In this document: positions 1 to 8,523 of the stretch, piece after piece
Position numbering within the stretch: the first letter of the stretch is position 1
How the letters are laid out: each line of letters opens with the position of its first letter
Assembly (NCBI GenBank): GCA_026785785.1
Contig: JAJAZI010000007.1
Span: 1 to 15,176, forward strand
From: Microbacteriaceae bacterium
GTDB taxonomy: Bacteria > Actinomycetota > Actinomycetes > Actinomycetales > Microbacteriaceae
DNA length: 15,176 nucleotides
Direction of reading: 5' to 3'
The notes under the pieces: generated by a model
Databases searched by the model: none
What the model was told of the DNA's origin: nothing
What the model saw: the letters and a program-made list of their open reading frames with translations, nothing else
Made by a program: the position numbers and the translations under genes

Positions 1-387
1 CGTTCGCGCGGGTGGTGTGCGAACGCGGATGCTGTGGGCGCCGCGACCCGGTGCGCGGCAGCAACGCGTGAACGCGGGTGTTCGCGCGCTACGCGGGTTG
101 AGCGCGGGTGCGCGTGTGGTGGGCCACCCGCGAAGGCGCGCAGCACCCGCGCGGGAGCGGCGGATGCCTGGCGTGGCGGATGCCTGTCGTGGCGGATGGC
201 GGCGTGGCGGATGCCTGGCGTGGCACCGCTGCGCGGGAACAACGCGCTCGCGTGGGTGGTGTGCGCTCGCGCGGGAGTTACGCTCGATCACGGATGCTGC
301 GGTCGACGACGATCCGGCCCACGGACACTACTCCTCAGCCCGCGAAACCCGGCCACACCGCGACACGCCCAACGCGACACGCCCGGG
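1..387. other. GC-rich non-coding stretch upstream of S10 operon
   Basis: No gene can be supported here. Open frames exist on the plus strand, but they read as arginine- and alanine-rich low-complexity protein in all three frames with no recognisable family, which is what GC-rich non-coding DNA gives. The stretch is rich in short repeated words: GGGTGGTGTGCG occurs at 10-21 and 254-265, and a 16-bp tandem array lies at 161-223. In many actinobacteria tuf sits just upstream of rpsJ; no EF-Tu C-terminus is visible, so tuf is either further upstream or elsewhere. Confidence 0.6.
161..223. repeat. 16-bp tandem repeat, four copies
   Basis: Four head-to-tail copies of CGGATGCCTGGCGTGG: 161-176, 177-192 (one change, G to T), 193-207 (15 bp, degenerate) and 208-223 (identical to the first). 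The unit length is not a multiple of three and there is no supported gene here, so this is a non-coding minisatellite. Function unknown. Confidence 0.85.
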
Positions 388-416
388 TTGCAGGTCACTC
401 AAGACTGTGGCAAACT
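388..416 (+). promoter_or_regulatory. Probable promoter of the S10 operon
   Basis: TTGCAG (388-393) is followed after 17 bp by CAAACT (411-416), with TG at 408-409 forming an extended -10. This is the best SigA-like match in the upstream region. A start near 423 would give a leader of about 280 nt before rpsJ. TTGACA at 611-616 is a perfect -35 word but has no acceptable -10 at the right distance. The call is by eye only. Confidence 0.5.
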
Positions 417-423
417 CTCCTAG

Positions 424-703
424 TTCAACACTTTCGGGTTTACGAATCCGGATCACTGCCAGGCAGTGCATAGGACTGCGGCCACGGGCCCGGTTCTAGG
501 CCGCGGGTAGCAGAACGAACCACATCCGAAACTCAAGACTCGTGCGGTGACGCGTGTGTCCGTGAGGGCGACACGCCCGAGCGCGGGGGTCGGTGCGACT
601 CAAGCAGTAATTGACACCAAAACAGTGGTGCGACAGCGAGAGCTGAGCAAACCAAGCATCCAATAGCTCAGAGCCACGATGCATTAAAGAGAGTGAGTCA
701 CAC
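424..703 (+). promoter_or_regulatory. Long structured leader of the S10 operon
   Basis: About 280 nt without a supported gene lie between the likely transcription start and rpsJ. It contains a perfect palindrome CACTGCC-A-GGCAGTG (454-468), an 8-bp stem with one G-U pair (476-483 with 499-506, 15-nt loop), a stem GCGTGT/ACACGC (552-557 with 571-576) and a stem CTGAGC/GCTCAG (643-648 with 666-671). In E. coli the S10 leader is the site of L4 feedback control. Whether this leader does the same is inference; I see no T-rich terminator in it. Only a weak purine-rich Shine-Dalgarno (GAGAGTGAG, 690-697) precedes rpsJ. Confidence 0.45.
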
Positions 704-1012
704 ATGGCGGGACAGAAGATCCGCATTCGACTTAAGTCGTATGACCACGAGGTCATTGACAGCTCGGCCCGCAAGATCGTTGACACGGTCACCCGTGCCG
801 GCGCGACTGTCGTCGGCCCGGTGCCCCTTCCTACTGAGAAAAACGTGATCGTCGTGATCCGTTCACCTCACAAGTACAAGGACAGCCGCGAGCACTTCGA
901 GAAGCGCACCCACAAGCGCCTGATCGACATCATTGACCCGACGCCGAAGGCCGTCGACTCGCTCATGCGGCTCGACCTGCCCGCCGACGTCAACATCGAG
1001 ATCAAGCTCTAG
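704..1012 (+). CDS. rpsJ: 30S ribosomal protein S10
   Basis: S10 of the small subunit head; the same protein (NusE) pairs with NusB/NusG in transcription antitermination and in coupling to the ribosome. The 102-residue length is normal for the family. It starts [14 protein letters not shown] (residues 6-19), has the long basic loop [20 protein letters not shown] (53-72) and ends [12 protein letters not shown], all typical of actinobacterial S10. It is the first gene of the operon, after a long leader. Its stop overlaps the AGGAGG ribosome binding site of rplC, 10 bp upstream of the rplC start, so the two are probably translationally coupled. Identification is secure. Confidence 0.98.
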   Translation: MAGQKIRIRLKSYDHEVIDSSARKIVDTVTRAGATVVGPVPLPTEKNVIVVIRSPHKYKDSREHFEKRTHKRLIDIIDPTPKAVDSLMRLDLPADVNIEIKL

Positions 1013-1022
1013 GAGGCTCCGG

Positions 1023-1673
1023 ATGTCTATCACCAAGACAAGCAAGGGCCTGCTGGGCAAGAAGCTCGGCATGACTCAGGTCTGGGACGAGAGCAACAAG
1101 CTCATCCCGGTCACCGTCATCGAGATCACGCCCAACGTCGTGACGCAGCTGCGTACGCCCGACATCGACGGGTACTCGGCCGTCCAGATCGCGTACGGCC
1201 AGATCGACCCGCGCAAGGTCAACAAGCCCAAGACCGGTCACTTCGACAAGGCCGGCGTCACGCCTCGCCGTCACGTGACCGAGGTCCGCACCGCGGATGC
1301 CGCCGAGTACACGCTCGGACAGGAAATCGCGGTCGACATCTTCGAGGCCGGCCAGAAGGTCGACGTCGTCGGTACCTCCAAGGGCAAGGGCTTCGCCGGC
1401 GTCATGAAGCGTCACAACTTCAAGGGCGTCAGCTCGTCGCACGGTTCGCACCGTAACCACCGCAAGCCCGGCTCCATCGGCGCCTCCTCGACCCCCAGCC
1501 GTGTCTTCAAGGGCATGCGCATGGCCGGTCGTATGGGTGGCGAGCGCGTCACCGCGATGAACCTGAGGGTTCACGCCGTCGACCTCGACAAGGGCCTCAT
1601 TCTGGTCAAGGGTGCTGTTCCCGGAGCCCGCGGCCGCATCGTTTTCGTTCGCAACGCAGTGAAGGGGGCGTAA
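1023..1673 (+). CDS. rplC: 50S ribosomal protein L3
   Basis: L3 is an early assembly protein of the large subunit whose internal loop reaches the peptidyl transferase centre. The open frame extends upstream to 933, but the real start is ATG 1023, because AGGAGG at 1011-1016 lies 6 bp before it and the protein then begins [19 protein letters not shown] as in other actinobacteria. This gives 216 residues. Family landmarks are [13 protein letters not shown] (123-135) and [20 protein letters not shown] (150-169), the central extension. The glutamine that PrmB methylates in E. coli L3 (GSIGQ) is alanine here (residue 154), so that modification cannot occur. It ends 3 bp before rplD. Confidence 0.98.
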   Translation: MSITKTSKGLLGKKLGMTQVWDESNKLIPVTVIEITPNVVTQLRTPDIDGYSAVQIAYGQIDPRKVNKPKTGHFDKAGVTPRRHVTEVRTADAAEYTLGQEIAVDIFEAGQKVDVVGTSKGKGFAGVMKRHNFKGVSSSHGSHRNHRKPGSIGASSTPSRVFKGMRMAGRMGGERVTAMNLRVHAVDLDKGLILVKGAVPGARGRIVFVRNAVKGA

Positions 1674-1676
1674 CGC

Positions 1677-2408
1677 ATGGCTGACTCAAACGCCACGCTC
1701 GACGTCATCGACTCGAAGGGTAAGAAGGTCGATACCGTCGAGCTTCCTGCCGAGACCTTCGACGTCCAGACCAACATCCCGCTGATCCACCAGGTCGTCG
1801 TCGCCCAGCGTGCAGCCGCACGCCAGGGAACGCACAAGACCAAGGGTCGCGGCGAGGTGTCCGGCGCCGGCCGCAAGCCGTTCAAGCAGAAGGGAACCGG
1901 TCGCGCCCGCCAGGGCTCGATTCGGGCACCCCAGATGACCGGTGGTGGCATCGTCCATGGGCCGACGCCGCGTGACTACGCGCAGCGAACCCCGAAGAAG
2001 ATGATCGCCGCGGCGCTCAAGGGCGCACTGTCCGACCGCGCCCGCGGTGGACGCCTGCACGTCGTCGATGTCCTCGCCGTCGGAGATGTTCCGTCGACCA
2101 AGACCATCGTCGAGCTGCTCGCCAGCATCGCCACGAGCAAGCACGTTCTGATCGTGCTGACCCGTGACGACGAGCTGAGCGCCAAGAGCGTTCGCAACAT
2201 CCCGTCCGTCCACGTGCTTCCGTACGACCAGCTCAACGCGTACGACGTTCTCGTCTCCGACGACATCGTCTTCACGAAGGCTGCTTTCGATGGCTTCATC
2301 GCCGGCCCCGTGTCGACGAAGAAGGTCAAGGAAGACGCGATGAGCAGCGGCAAGAAGCGCGTCAGCCCCGAAAAGGCCACCGCCGAGAAGGAGAAGGTCA
2401 GCGCATGA
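1677..2408 (+). CDS. rplD: 50S ribosomal protein L4, with C-terminal tail
   Basis: L4 lines the peptide exit tunnel and in enterobacteria also represses its own operon. The tunnel loop is clear: [20 protein letters not shown] (51-70) followed by the [14 protein letters not shown] segment (73-86) and [13 protein letters not shown] (89-101). The C-terminal globular part ends near residue 210. The 243 residues exceed the roughly 200-220 usual for the family because of a lysine/glutamate-rich tail of about 30 residues ending [12 protein letters not shown]. The ATG follows a G-rich Shine-Dalgarno (AAGGGGG) overlapping the end of rplC. The stop overlaps the rplW start as ATGA. The tail looks disordered and lineage-specific. 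Confidence 0.97.
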   Translation: MADSNATLDVIDSKGKKVDTVELPAETFDVQTNIPLIHQVVVAQRAAARQGTHKTKGRGEVSGAGRKPFKQKGTGRARQGSIRAPQMTGGGIVHGPTPRDYAQRTPKKMIAAALKGALSDRARGGRLHVVDVLAVGDVPSTKTIVELLASIATSKHVLIVLTRDDELSAKSVRNIPSVHVLPYDQLNAYDVLVSDDIVFTKAAFDGFIAGPVSTKKVKEDAMSSGKKRVSPEKATAEKEKVSA

Positions 2409-2704
2409 CCGGAACGTACAAGGACCCGCGCGACATCATCCTGTCGCCCGTCGTCTCCGAGAAGAGCTACGGTCTGATCGACCAGGGCAAGTACACGTTC
2501 GTCGTGGACCCCCGTTCGAACAAGACCGAGATCAAGCTGGCGATCGAGAAGATCTTCGGCGTCGAGGTCGCATCGATCAACACCCTGAACAAAAAGGGCA
2601 AGACGAGGCGCACCAAGTTCGGTCAGGGCAAGCGCAAGGACACCAAGCGCGCCATTGTCTCGCTGAAGTCCGGATCCATCGACATCTTCACGGCTGTCGG
2701 CTAG
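2405..2704 (+). CDS. rplW: 50S ribosomal protein L23
   Basis: L23 sits at the tunnel exit and is the docking site for trigger factor and SRP. The 99 residues are normal. [11 protein letters not shown] (14-24) is the family's N-terminal signature, and [16 protein letters not shown] with the basic loop [18 protein letters not shown] is the L23 core and its tunnel-lining hairpin. The ATG overlaps the rplD stop by 4 bp (ATGA), implying termination-reinitiation coupling. It ends 16 bp before rplB. Confidence 0.98.
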   Translation: MTGTYKDPRDIILSPVVSEKSYGLIDQGKYTFVVDPRSNKTEIKLAIEKIFGVEVASINTLNKKGKTRRTKFGQGKRKDTKRAIVSLKSGSIDIFTAVG

Positions 2705-2720
2705 GGAAAAGGGATAATCC

Positions 2721-3560
2721 ATGGCAATTCGTAAGTACAAGCCCACGACCCCCGGTCGTCGCGGATCCTCGGTAGCAGATTTCGCCGAGATCACCCGTTC
2801 GACCCCGGAGAAGTCACTCCTTCGCCCGCTGCCCAAGACCGGTGGACGCAACAACGCCGGCCGCATCACGACCCGTCACATCGGTGGTGGCCACAAGCGC
2901 CAGTACCGCATCATTGACTTCAAGCGCAATGACAAAGACGGCGTGAACGCCAGGGTCGCGGAGATCGAGTACGACCCCAACCGCACCGCGCGCATCGCGC
3001 TCCTGCACTACTTCGACGGCTCGAAGCGTTACATCATCGCGCCGAACAAGCTGAACCAGGGCGACATCGTCGAGTCGGGCGCATCCGCCGACATCAAGCC
3101 GGGCAACAACCTGCCGCTGAAGAACATCCCCACGGGAACCGTTATTCACGCGATCGAGTTGAAGCCGGGCGGCGGTGCCAAGATGGCCCGCTCCGCCGGA
3201 GCATCCGTGCGACTCGTCGCCAAGGACGGCCCCTACGCGCAGCTCCGTCTGCCGTCGGGTGAAATCCGTAACGTGGATGCCCGTTGCCGCGCCACTATCG
3301 GCGAGGTCGGCAACGCCGAGCAGTCGAATATCAACTGGGGAAAGGCCGGCCGTATGCGCTGGAAGGGCGTACGCCCGACCGTGCGTGGCGTCGCCATGAA
3401 CCCGGTCGACCACCCACACGGTGGTGGAGAGGGCAAGACCTCCGGTGGACGCCACCCGGTCAGCCCGTGGGGCCAGAAAGAAGGTCGCACTCGCCACATC
3501 AACAAAGAGTCCGACAAGCTCATCGTTCGTCGCCGCAATGCCGGCAAGAAGCGCAAGTAG
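2721..3560 (+). CDS. rplB: 50S ribosomal protein L2
   Basis: L2 is a primary 23S rRNA binding protein required for subunit joining and peptidyl transfer. The 279 residues match the family. Visible signatures are [20 protein letters not shown] (41-60) in the N-terminal OB-like domain and [20 protein letters not shown] (227-246) in the C-terminal domain. His231 corresponds to the conserved His229 of E. coli L2. The C-terminal tail is basic ([10 protein letters not shown]). A purine-rich ribosome binding site (AAAAGGGA) lies before the ATG. Nothing is missing. Confidence 0.98.
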   Translation: MAIRKYKPTTPGRRGSSVADFAEITRSTPEKSLLRPLPKTGGRNNAGRITTRHIGGGHKRQYRIIDFKRNDKDGVNARVAEIEYDPNRTARIALLHYFDGSKRYIIAPNKLNQGDIVESGASADIKPGNNLPLKNIPTGTVIHAIELKPGGGAKMARSAGASVRLVAKDGPYAQLRLPSGEIRNVDARCRATIGEVGNAEQSNINWGKAGRMRWKGVRPTVRGVAMNPVDHPHGGGEGKTSGGRHPVSPWGQKEGRTRHINKESDKLIVRRRNAGKKRK

Positions 3561-3572
3561 GAGTTGTAGAGG

Positions 3573-3854
3573 ATGCCACGCAGTCTCAAGAAGGGCCCCT
3601 TCGTTGACGACCACCTGCTTCGCAAGGTAGTCGGCGCGAACGCCGCCAGCAGCAAGAACGTGATCAAGACCTGGTCGCGCCGCTCGATGATCATCCCGGC
3701 AATGCTGGGTCACACCATCGCGGTGCACGACGGTCGCAAGCACATCCCGGTGTTCGTCACCGAGACGATGGTTGGGCACAAGCTCGGAGAGTTTGCCCCC
3801 ACCCGCACCTTCCGTGGACACGTGAAGGACGACAAGAAGGGTCGCCGCCGCTAA
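3573..3854 (+). CDS. rpsS: 30S ribosomal protein S19
   Basis: S19 is in the small-subunit head, next to S13, and contacts the A-site finger of 23S rRNA. The 93 residues are normal. [15 protein letters not shown] (2-16), the [11 protein letters not shown] segment and [20 protein letters not shown] near the end are the family signatures. The ATG at 3573 is preceded by AGGAG (3559-3563), which overlaps the rplB stop. It lies 27 bp upstream of rplV. Confidence 0.98.
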   Translation: MPRSLKKGPFVDDHLLRKVVGANAASSKNVIKTWSRRSMIIPAMLGHTIAVHDGRKHIPVFVTETMVGHKLGEFAPTRTFRGHVKDDKKGRRR

Positions 3855-3881
3855 GGCGGTGGCGTAAGGAGGAGCAGAGAA

Positions 3882-4286
3882 ATGGTTGAATCCATCGCTC
3901 GCGTGAAGCACATTCGCGTCACCCCCACCAAGGCTCGCCGTGTCGTCAACATGATCCGCGGCAAGCAGGCTATGGAGGCCTTGGCCATCCTGAAGTTCGC
4001 GCCGCAGGGTGCGAGCGAGCCGGTCTACAAGCTCGTCGCTTCGGCGATGGCGAACGCCAAGGTGAAAGCCGACGCGAGCAACAGCTACCTCGACGAGCAG
4101 GACCTGTTCGTCTCGTCGGCCTACGTCGACGAGGGCACAACGCTCAAGCGTTTCCAGCCCCGTGCACAGGGACGCGCGTTCCAGATCCTGAAGCGCACCA
4201 GTCACATCACGATCGTCCTGGCCACGCCAGATGAGACGGCCGACGCGACCGGTGCAGCGCAGCCGAAGAAGGCAGGAAAGAAGTAA
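3882..4286 (+). CDS. rplV: 50S ribosomal protein L22
   Basis: L22 contacts all 23S rRNA domains, and its long beta-hairpin narrows the exit tunnel beside L4 at the macrolide-sensitive constriction. The core is standard: [20 protein letters not shown] (6-25), then the hairpin around [19 protein letters not shown] (84-102) and RTSHITIVL. The 134 residues include a short lysine-rich C-terminal tail ([10 protein letters not shown]). A strong AAGGAGG (3866-3872) stands 9 bp before the ATG. The stop shares one base with the rpsC start (TAATG), and this pattern recurs down the operon. Confidence 0.98.
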   Translation: MVESIARVKHIRVTPTKARRVVNMIRGKQAMEALAILKFAPQGASEPVYKLVASAMANAKVKADASNSYLDEQDLFVSSAYVDEGTTLKRFQPRAQGRAFQILKRTSHITIVLATPDETADATGAAQPKKAGKK

Positions 4287-5077
4287 TGGGCCAGAAAGTA
4301 AATCCCTACGGCTTCCGTCTGGGTATCACCACCGACCACGTGTCGCGTTGGTTCTCTGACAGCACGAAGGTCGGACAGCGCTACAGCGACTACGTCGCCG
4401 AAGACATCAAGATCCGCAACCTGCTCAAGACGAGCCTCGACCGTGCCGGAGTGGCGCGCATCGAGATCGAGCGCACCCGTGATCGCGTTCGCGTCGACAT
4501 TCACACCGCCCGTCCGGGCATTGTGATCGGTCGCCGTGGCGCCGAGGCGGAGCGCATTCGCACCGACCTCGAGGAGCTCTCGGGCAAGCAGATCCAGCTG
4601 AACATCCTCGAGGTGAAGAACCCCGAGGCCGAAGCTCAGCTCGTCGCCCAGGGAATCGCCGAGCAGCTCACCGCTCGCGTGGCCTTCCGCCGCGCGATGC
4701 GCAAGGGCCTCCAGGGCGCCCAGCGCGCCGGAGCCAAGGGTGTCCGCATCCAGGTCTCCGGTCGCCTCGGCGGCGCGGAAATGAGCCGCTCGGAGTTCTA
4801 CCGTGAGGGTCGCGTTCCGCTGCACACCCTGCGCGCCAACATCGACTACGGCTTCTACGAGGCCAAGACGACGTTCGGCCGCATCGGCGTGAAGGTCTGG
4901 ATCTATAAGGGCGACATCACCAACAAGGAGCTCGCTCGCGAGCAGGCCAACGCCAAGTCCTCGCGTCCGGACCGCCGCGACGACCGCCGTGACGGCGGCC
5001 GTGATGGTGGACCGCGTCGCGGTGCCGCAGCTCCGAGAACCGAAGCTGCCCCGGCAGCAGTGGGAGCAGAAAAGTAA
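4286..5077 (+). CDS. rpsC: 30S ribosomal protein S3, with C-terminal tail
   Basis: S3 forms part of the mRNA entry channel with S4 and S5 and takes part in helicase activity there. It starts [15 protein letters not shown]. The type II KH domain has the loop [14 protein letters not shown] (78-91), and the C-terminal domain contains [19 protein letters not shown]. The total is 263 residues. The last 40 or so are an arginine/aspartate/glycine-rich tail ([16 protein letters not shown]...) ending in an Ala/Pro/Glu stretch, probably disordered. It overlaps rplV and rplP by one base each (TAATG at both ends). Confidence 0.98.
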   Translation: MGQKVNPYGFRLGITTDHVSRWFSDSTKVGQRYSDYVAEDIKIRNLLKTSLDRAGVARIEIERTRDRVRVDIHTARPGIVIGRRGAEAERIRTDLEELSGKQIQLNILEVKNPEAEAQLVAQGIAEQLTARVAFRRAMRKGLQGAQRAGAKGVRIQVSGRLGGAEMSRSEFYREGRVPLHTLRANIDYGFYEAKTTFGRIGVKVWIYKGDITNKELAREQANAKSSRPDRRDDRRDGGRDGGPRRGAAAPRTEAAPAAVGAEK

Positions 5078-5496
5078 TGTTGATTCCCCGCAAGGTCAAG
5101 CACCGCAAGCAGCACCACCCCGGCCGTAGTGGTCAGGCCACTGGTGGCACGACGGTTTCGTTCGGCGAGTACGGCATCCAGGCGCTCACCCCCGCCTATG
5201 TCACCAACCGCCAGATCGAAGCCGCTCGTATTGCGATGACGCGTCACGTCAAGCGTGGTGGGAAGGTGTGGATCAACATCTACCCCGACCGCCCGCTCAC
5301 CAAGAAGCCCGCCGAGACCCGCATGGGTTCCGGTAAGGGTTCCCCCGAGTGGTGGATCGCCAACGTCAAGCCGGGACGCGTGCTCTTCGAGCTCAGCGGT
5401 GTTCCCGAGACTGTCGCGCGCGAAGCCCTCACCCGGGCAATTCACAAGCTGCCCCTCAAGGCACGCATCATCAAGCGCGAGGAGGGCGACGCATAA
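5077..5496 (+). CDS. rplP: 50S ribosomal protein L16
   Basis: L16 is a late assembly protein that helps position the A-site tRNA elbow. The 139 residues are normal. [20 protein letters not shown] at the N-terminus and [20 protein letters not shown] (81-100) are the signatures. Arg82 corresponds to the arginine that is hydroxylated in E. coli L16; I see no evidence either way for modification here. One-base overlaps (TAATG) link it to rpsC upstream and rpmC downstream. Confidence 0.98.
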   Translation: MLIPRKVKHRKQHHPGRSGQATGGTTVSFGEYGIQALTPAYVTNRQIEAARIAMTRHVKRGGKVWINIYPDRPLTKKPAETRMGSGKGSPEWWIANVKPGRVLFELSGVPETVAREALTRAIHKLPLKARIIKREEGDA

Positions 5497-5840
5497 TGGC
5501 GATCGGTTCCAAGGAGCTCGCCCCAGACGAGCTCGACACTTTTGAAGACGGCAAGCTCGTCGACGAACTCAAGAAAGCCAAGGAAGAGCTGTTCAACCTG
5601 CGCTTCCAGTCCGCCACGGGACAGTTGGAGAGCCACGGTCGCCTGCGCGCCGTCAAGCGCGACATCGCCCGTATCTACACGGTGATCCACGAGCGCGAGC
5701 TCGGCATCCGTGCCACCCCTGCTCCGCTCGAGGTCGCTCCCAAGGCGACCAAGGCGAAGAAGAAGTCCAAGGCGGATGCCGCCGTAGAGGCGCCCGCCGA
5801 CGAGGCAGCGTCCACTGACAAGAACGAGGAGGCGAAGTAA
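5496..5840 (+). CDS. rpmC: 50S ribosomal protein L29, with C-terminal tail
   Basis: L29 is a small helical protein near the tunnel exit, beside L23. The frame is open from 5349, but the start that fits is ATG 5496: it overlaps the rplP stop as TAATG, has GGAGGG about 10 bp upstream (5480-5485), and yields [20 protein letters not shown]. The core [18 protein letters not shown]...[20 protein letters not shown] (about 21-60) is the standard antiparallel coiled coil. The total of 114 residues is well above the usual 60-80, because of a 40-residue tail that is first lysine-rich ([12 protein letters not shown]) then acidic. It overlaps rpsQ by one base. Confidence 0.97.
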   Translation: MAIGSKELAPDELDTFEDGKLVDELKKAKEELFNLRFQSATGQLESHGRLRAVKRDIARIYTVIHERELGIRATPAPLEVAPKATKAKKKSKADAAVEAPADEAASTDKNEEAK

Positions 5841-6154
5841 TGGCTAAGACCACGGAAACTACCGCGGGCGAGCACGCCGCTCACGACGTCAAGGATGCGA
5901 ACGCGCGCGGACAGCGCAAGGAGCGTCGCGGTTACGTGACCAGCGACAAGATGGAGAAGACCATCACCGTCGAGGTCGAGGACCGCGTCAAGCACCCGCT
6001 GTATGGCAAGGTCATCCGCCGCACGTCCAAGGTCAAGGTCCACGACGAGGCCAACTCGGCCGGCATCGGCGACCTCGTTCTCATCAGTGAGACCCGTCCG
6101 CTCAGCGCCACGAAGCGCTGGCGCCTGGTCGAGATCCTCGAGAAGGCTAAGTAA
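5840..6154 (+). CDS. rpsQ: 30S ribosomal protein S17
   Basis: S17 is a primary 16S rRNA binding protein with an OB fold. The core runs from [18 protein letters not shown] to [17 protein letters not shown], with [20 protein letters not shown] in the middle. The 104 residues are about 20 more than the usual 80-90, the extra being an N-terminal Thr/Ala/His-rich segment before the core. The ATG overlaps the rpmC stop (TAATG) with GAGGCGAAG upstream. It is the last gene of the classical S10 operon; its stop codon lies inside a stem-loop. Confidence 0.97.
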   Translation: MAKTTETTAGEHAAHDVKDANARGQRKERRGYVTSDKMEKTITVEVEDRVKHPLYGKVIRRTSKVKVHDEANSAGIGDLVLISETRPLSATKRWRLVEILEKAK

Positions 6155-6170
6155 GCCTCGGCTTGCTTAG
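6147..6170 (+). terminator. Stem-loop at the S10/spc junction (attenuator-like)
   Basis: CTAAGTAAGC (6147-6156) pairs with GCTTGCTTAG (6161-6170): ten consecutive pairs including one G-U, closed over the four-base loop CTCG. The rpsQ stop codon (6152-6154) is inside the left arm. No T-run follows (AAATAAGG), so it is not a classical intrinsic terminator. A partial terminator, an RNA processing site or an mRNA-stability element are all possible. Its location is exactly where E. coli separates the S10 and spc operons. Confidence 0.6.
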
Positions 6171-6185
6171 AAATAAGGACACAAG

Positions 6186-6554
6186 ATGCTTCAGCAGGAA
6201 TCCAGAGTCAAGGTCGCTGACAACACCGGCGCCAAGATGCTGCTCACGATTCGCGTTCTCGGCGGCTCCGGCCGCCGCTATGCCGGCCTCGGCGACGTCA
6301 TTGTCGCCACCGTCAAGGACGCCATTCCGGGCGGCAACGTCAAGAAGGGTGACGTCGTCAAGGCCGTCATCGTTCGCACCAAAAAGGAGACGCGCCGTTC
6401 AGACGGCTCGTACATCAAGTTTGACGAGAACGCCGCCGTCATCCTGAAGGCTGATGGGGACCCCCGTGGTACCCGCATCTTCGGGCCGGTCGGCCGCGAG
6501 CTTCGTGACAAGAAGTTCATGAAGATCATCTCGCTCGCACCGGAGGTTATTTAA
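6186..6554 (+). CDS. rplN: 50S ribosomal protein L14
   Basis: L14 forms the B8 bridge to 16S rRNA and is the contact site of the silencing factor RsfS. Its 122 residues are exactly the family length. It begins [20 protein letters not shown] and contains [20 protein letters not shown] and [20 protein letters not shown]. The ATG has AAGGA (6175-6179) 6 bp upstream, placed just after the stem-loop. It is the first gene of the classical spc block. It ends 2 bp before rplX. Confidence 0.98.
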   Translation: MLQQESRVKVADNTGAKMLLTIRVLGGSGRRYAGLGDVIVATVKDAIPGGNVKKGDVVKAVIVRTKKETRRSDGSYIKFDENAAVILKADGDPRGTRIFGPVGRELRDKKFMKIISLAPEVI

Positions 6555-6556
6555 TC

Positions 6557-6907
6557 ATGGCGAATATCAAGAAGGGGGACCTGGTTCAGGTCCTCAACGG
6601 CCGTCGGCAGGACCGCGGCGGCGACCGCGGCAAGCAGGGCCGCGTGCTCGAGGTTCTCGTCGAGCGCAACCGCGTCATCGTCGAGGGAATCAACTTCGTC
6701 ACCAAGCACGTTCGTGTCGGACAGACACAGCGCGGCAGCAAGACCGGTGGCATCGAGCAGATGGAGGCACCGATCCACGTGTCGAACGTCGCCCTCGTCG
6801 ACCCCAAGACCAAGAAGCCGACTCGCGTCGGCTTCCGCGTGGAGAAGAACGACGACGGCAAGACCGTGCGCGTTCGCTACGCCAAGAAGTCAGGTGAGGA
6901 CCTGTAA
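6557..6907 (+). CDS. rplX: 50S ribosomal protein L24
   Basis: L24 is an assembly initiator of the large subunit. The N-terminal KOW motif is visible: [20 protein letters not shown] followed by [20 protein letters not shown]. The central [13 protein letters not shown] and the C-terminal [11 protein letters not shown] are family features. The 116 residues are in the usual range. GGAGG (6542-6546) lies 10 bp before the ATG, within the end of rplN. The stop overlaps the rplE start (TAATG). Confidence 0.97.
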   Translation: MANIKKGDLVQVLNGRRQDRGGDRGKQGRVLEVLVERNRVIVEGINFVTKHVRVGQTQRGSKTGGIEQMEAPIHVSNVALVDPKTKKPTRVGFRVEKNDDGKTVRVRYAKKSGEDL

Positions 6908-7500
6908 TGACTGACACAGCAACTGCGGAGGCCGCTGGCAAGATCCAGCCCCGCCTCAAGCAGAAGTACAAGACCGTGATCTCGGCCCAGCTGCTCAAGG
7001 ACTTCGGCTTCACGAACGTGCACCAGGTGCCGGGACTCGTGAAGATCGTCGTGAACACGGGTGTCGGCGAGGCCGCGCGCGATGGCAAGGTCATCGATGG
7101 GGCTGTCAAGGACCTCACCGCGATCACGGGCCAGAAGCCGCAGATCACCGCCGCTCGCAAGTCGATCGCACAGTTCAAGCTGCGCGAGGGCCAGCCGATC
7201 GGCGCCCACGTCACGCTTCGTGGTGACCGTGCTTGGGAGTTCCTCGACCGGCTTCTGTCGCTCGCGCTTCCGCGTATCCGCGACTTCCGAGGCCTGTCGG
7301 ACACGCAGTTCGACGGCCACGGCAACTACACGTTCGGCCTCACGGAGCAGTCGATGTTCCACGAGATCGATCAGGACAAGATCGACCGCGTCCGCGGTTT
7401 CGACATCACTGTCGTCACCACGGCGAAGAACGACGGCGAGGGTCGCGCGCTGCTCAAGGCGCTCGGCTTCCCGTTCCGTAACGCAGAGAACACCCCGTAA
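6907..7500 (+). CDS. rplE: 50S ribosomal protein L5
   Basis: L5 binds 5S rRNA in the central protuberance and contacts the P-site tRNA and S13. Signatures are [55 protein letters not shown] and the C-terminal [20 protein letters not shown]. The 197 residues include a short N-terminal Thr/Ala-rich addition before the usual PRLKQKYK start. It overlaps rplX by one base. It is followed by a 79-bp gap where many actinobacteria carry rpsN. Confidence 0.98.
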   Translation: MTDTATAEAAGKIQPRLKQKYKTVISAQLLKDFGFTNVHQVPGLVKIVVNTGVGEAARDGKVIDGAVKDLTAITGQKPQITAARKSIAQFKLREGQPIGAHVTLRGDRAWEFLDRLLSLALPRIRDFRGLSDTQFDGHGNYTFGLTEQSMFHEIDQDKIDRVRGFDITVVTTAKNDGEGRALLKALGFPFRNAENTP

Positions 7501-7579
7501 CACCCCCGCTCCACCGATCGACCAGGTCGGCGCCCGCGTAACGGGCATCGAAACCAGACGAGATTAGGAAAAATACGCA
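7501..7579 (+). other. rplE-rpsH gap without rpsN
   Basis: These 79 bp carry no gene and are too short for S14 (about 61 residues for the zinc form). No CxxC pair or other S14 remnant is readable. The gap contains GCCCG-CGTAA-CGGGC (7532-7546), a 5-bp stem with a 5-base loop, and the small palindrome CGACC-A-GGTCG (7519-7529). AGGAA (7566-7570) is the ribosome binding site for rpsH. Confidence 0.7.
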
Positions 7580-7978
7580 ATGACAATGACAGATCCGGTC
7601 GCAGATCTGCTGACCCGGCTGCGCAACGCGAACTCGGCGTACCACGACTCCGTGTCGCTTCCGAGCAGCAACCTCAAGTCCCATATCGCGGAGATCCTCA
7701 AGAAAGAGGGCTACATCTCCGGTTGGAAGATCCAGGATGCCCGCGTCGGCAAGACCCTGACCATCGACCTCAAGTACGGCCCGAACCGGGAGCGTTCGAT
7801 CGTGGGCATCAAGCGCGTGTCGAAGCCCGGACTGCGCGTCTACGCCAAGTCCACGGAGATCCCGAACGTTCTCGGTGGCCTCGGCGTCGCGATCCTGTCG
7901 ACTTCCTCTGGCCTCCTCACGGACCGCCAGGCAACTTCGAAAGGCGTGGGTGGGGAAGTCCTCGCCTACGTGTGGTAG
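7580..7978 (+). CDS. rpsH: 30S ribosomal protein S8
   Basis: S8 is a primary binder of the central domain of 16S rRNA and, in E. coli, the translational repressor of the spc operon. The protein reads [20 protein letters not shown] and ends [11 protein letters not shown], with the conserved C-terminal [20 protein letters not shown]. Its length of 132 residues is normal. ATG 7580 is chosen over ATG 7586 because AGGAA at 7566-7570 gives a 9-bp spacing for the first and 15 for the second. It is 6 bp upstream of rplF. Confidence 0.98.
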   Translation: MTMTDPVADLLTRLRNANSAYHDSVSLPSSNLKSHIAEILKKEGYISGWKIQDARVGKTLTIDLKYGPNRERSIVGIKRVSKPGLRVYAKSTEIPNVLGGLGVAILSTSSGLLTDRQATSKGVGGEVLAYVW

Positions 7979-7984
7979 CCGAAT

Positions 7985-8521
7985 ATGTCACGAATCGGAA
8001 GACTCCCCATTGAGATCCCTGCTGGGGTCGACGTCAAGGTCGACGGCTCTGCCGTCACCGTCGCGGGCCCGAAGGGTGAGCTCAGCCTCACCGTCGCGAA
8101 CCCCATCGAGGTCAGCCTCGACGGCGGTCAGCTGCTCGTTACGCGTCCGAACGACGAGCGCGAATCGCGCTCGCTGCACGGCCTGACCCGCACGCTGATC
8201 GCCAACCAGATCATCGGTGTGACCACTGGTTATTCCAAGGGTCTTGAGATCGTCGGTACCGGTTATCGCGTGGCCGCGAAGGGCGCGAACCTCGAGTTCG
8301 CGCTCGGCTTCTCGCACCCGGTCGTCGTCGTTCCCCCCACCGGCATCTCCTTTGTTGTCGAAGGCAACACCAAGCTGACGGTGCACGGCATCGACAAGCA
8401 GGCCGTCGGAGAGGTCGCCGCAAACATTCGTAAGTTGCGCAAGCCAGAGCCCTACAAGGGCAAGGGTGTGCGCTACGCAGGCGAGGTAGTCCGCCGCAAG
8501 GCCGGAAAGAGTGGTAAGTAG
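7985..8521 (+). CDS. rplF: 50S ribosomal protein L6
   Basis: L6 lies near the factor-binding site below the stalk base. The 178 residues are typical. [20 protein letters not shown] begins the first of two related domains; the second ends [21 protein letters not shown], the L6 signature. No good Shine-Dalgarno stands before the ATG (GTAGCCGAAT), and rpsH ends only 6 bp upstream, so translation probably depends on ribosomes finishing rpsH. It ends 2 bp before rplR. Confidence 0.98.
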   Translation: MSRIGRLPIEIPAGVDVKVDGSAVTVAGPKGELSLTVANPIEVSLDGGQLLVTRPNDERESRSLHGLTRTLIANQIIGVTTGYSKGLEIVGTGYRVAAKGANLEFALGFSHPVVVVPPTGISFVVEGNTKLTVHGIDKQAVGEVAANIRKLRKPEPYKGKGVRYAGEVVRRKAGKSGK

Positions 8522-8523
8522 AA

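Noticed and set aside
17..499. Plus-strand open frames upstream of rpsJ (up to 160 codons)
   Set aside because: Arg/Ala-rich low-complexity translation in all frames, overlapping one another, a 16-bp repeat not divisible by three, and no family resemblance.
611..616. Perfect -35 word TTGACA near rpsJ
   Set aside because: No -10-like hexamer at 16-19 bp; downstream sequence is CAGCGAGAG.
679..687. Two-codon minimal ORF ATG-CAT-TAA just before rpsJ
   Set aside because: Too short to support as a leader peptide and no ribosome binding site; likely chance.
2814..4205. 463-codon minus-strand open frame across rplB, rpsS and rplV
   Set aside because: It lies antisense to three secure ribosomal protein genes; long antisense frames are expected in GC-rich coding DNA.
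7532..7546. Terminator between rplE and rpsH
   Set aside because: Only a 5-bp stem and no T-run; too weak to call.
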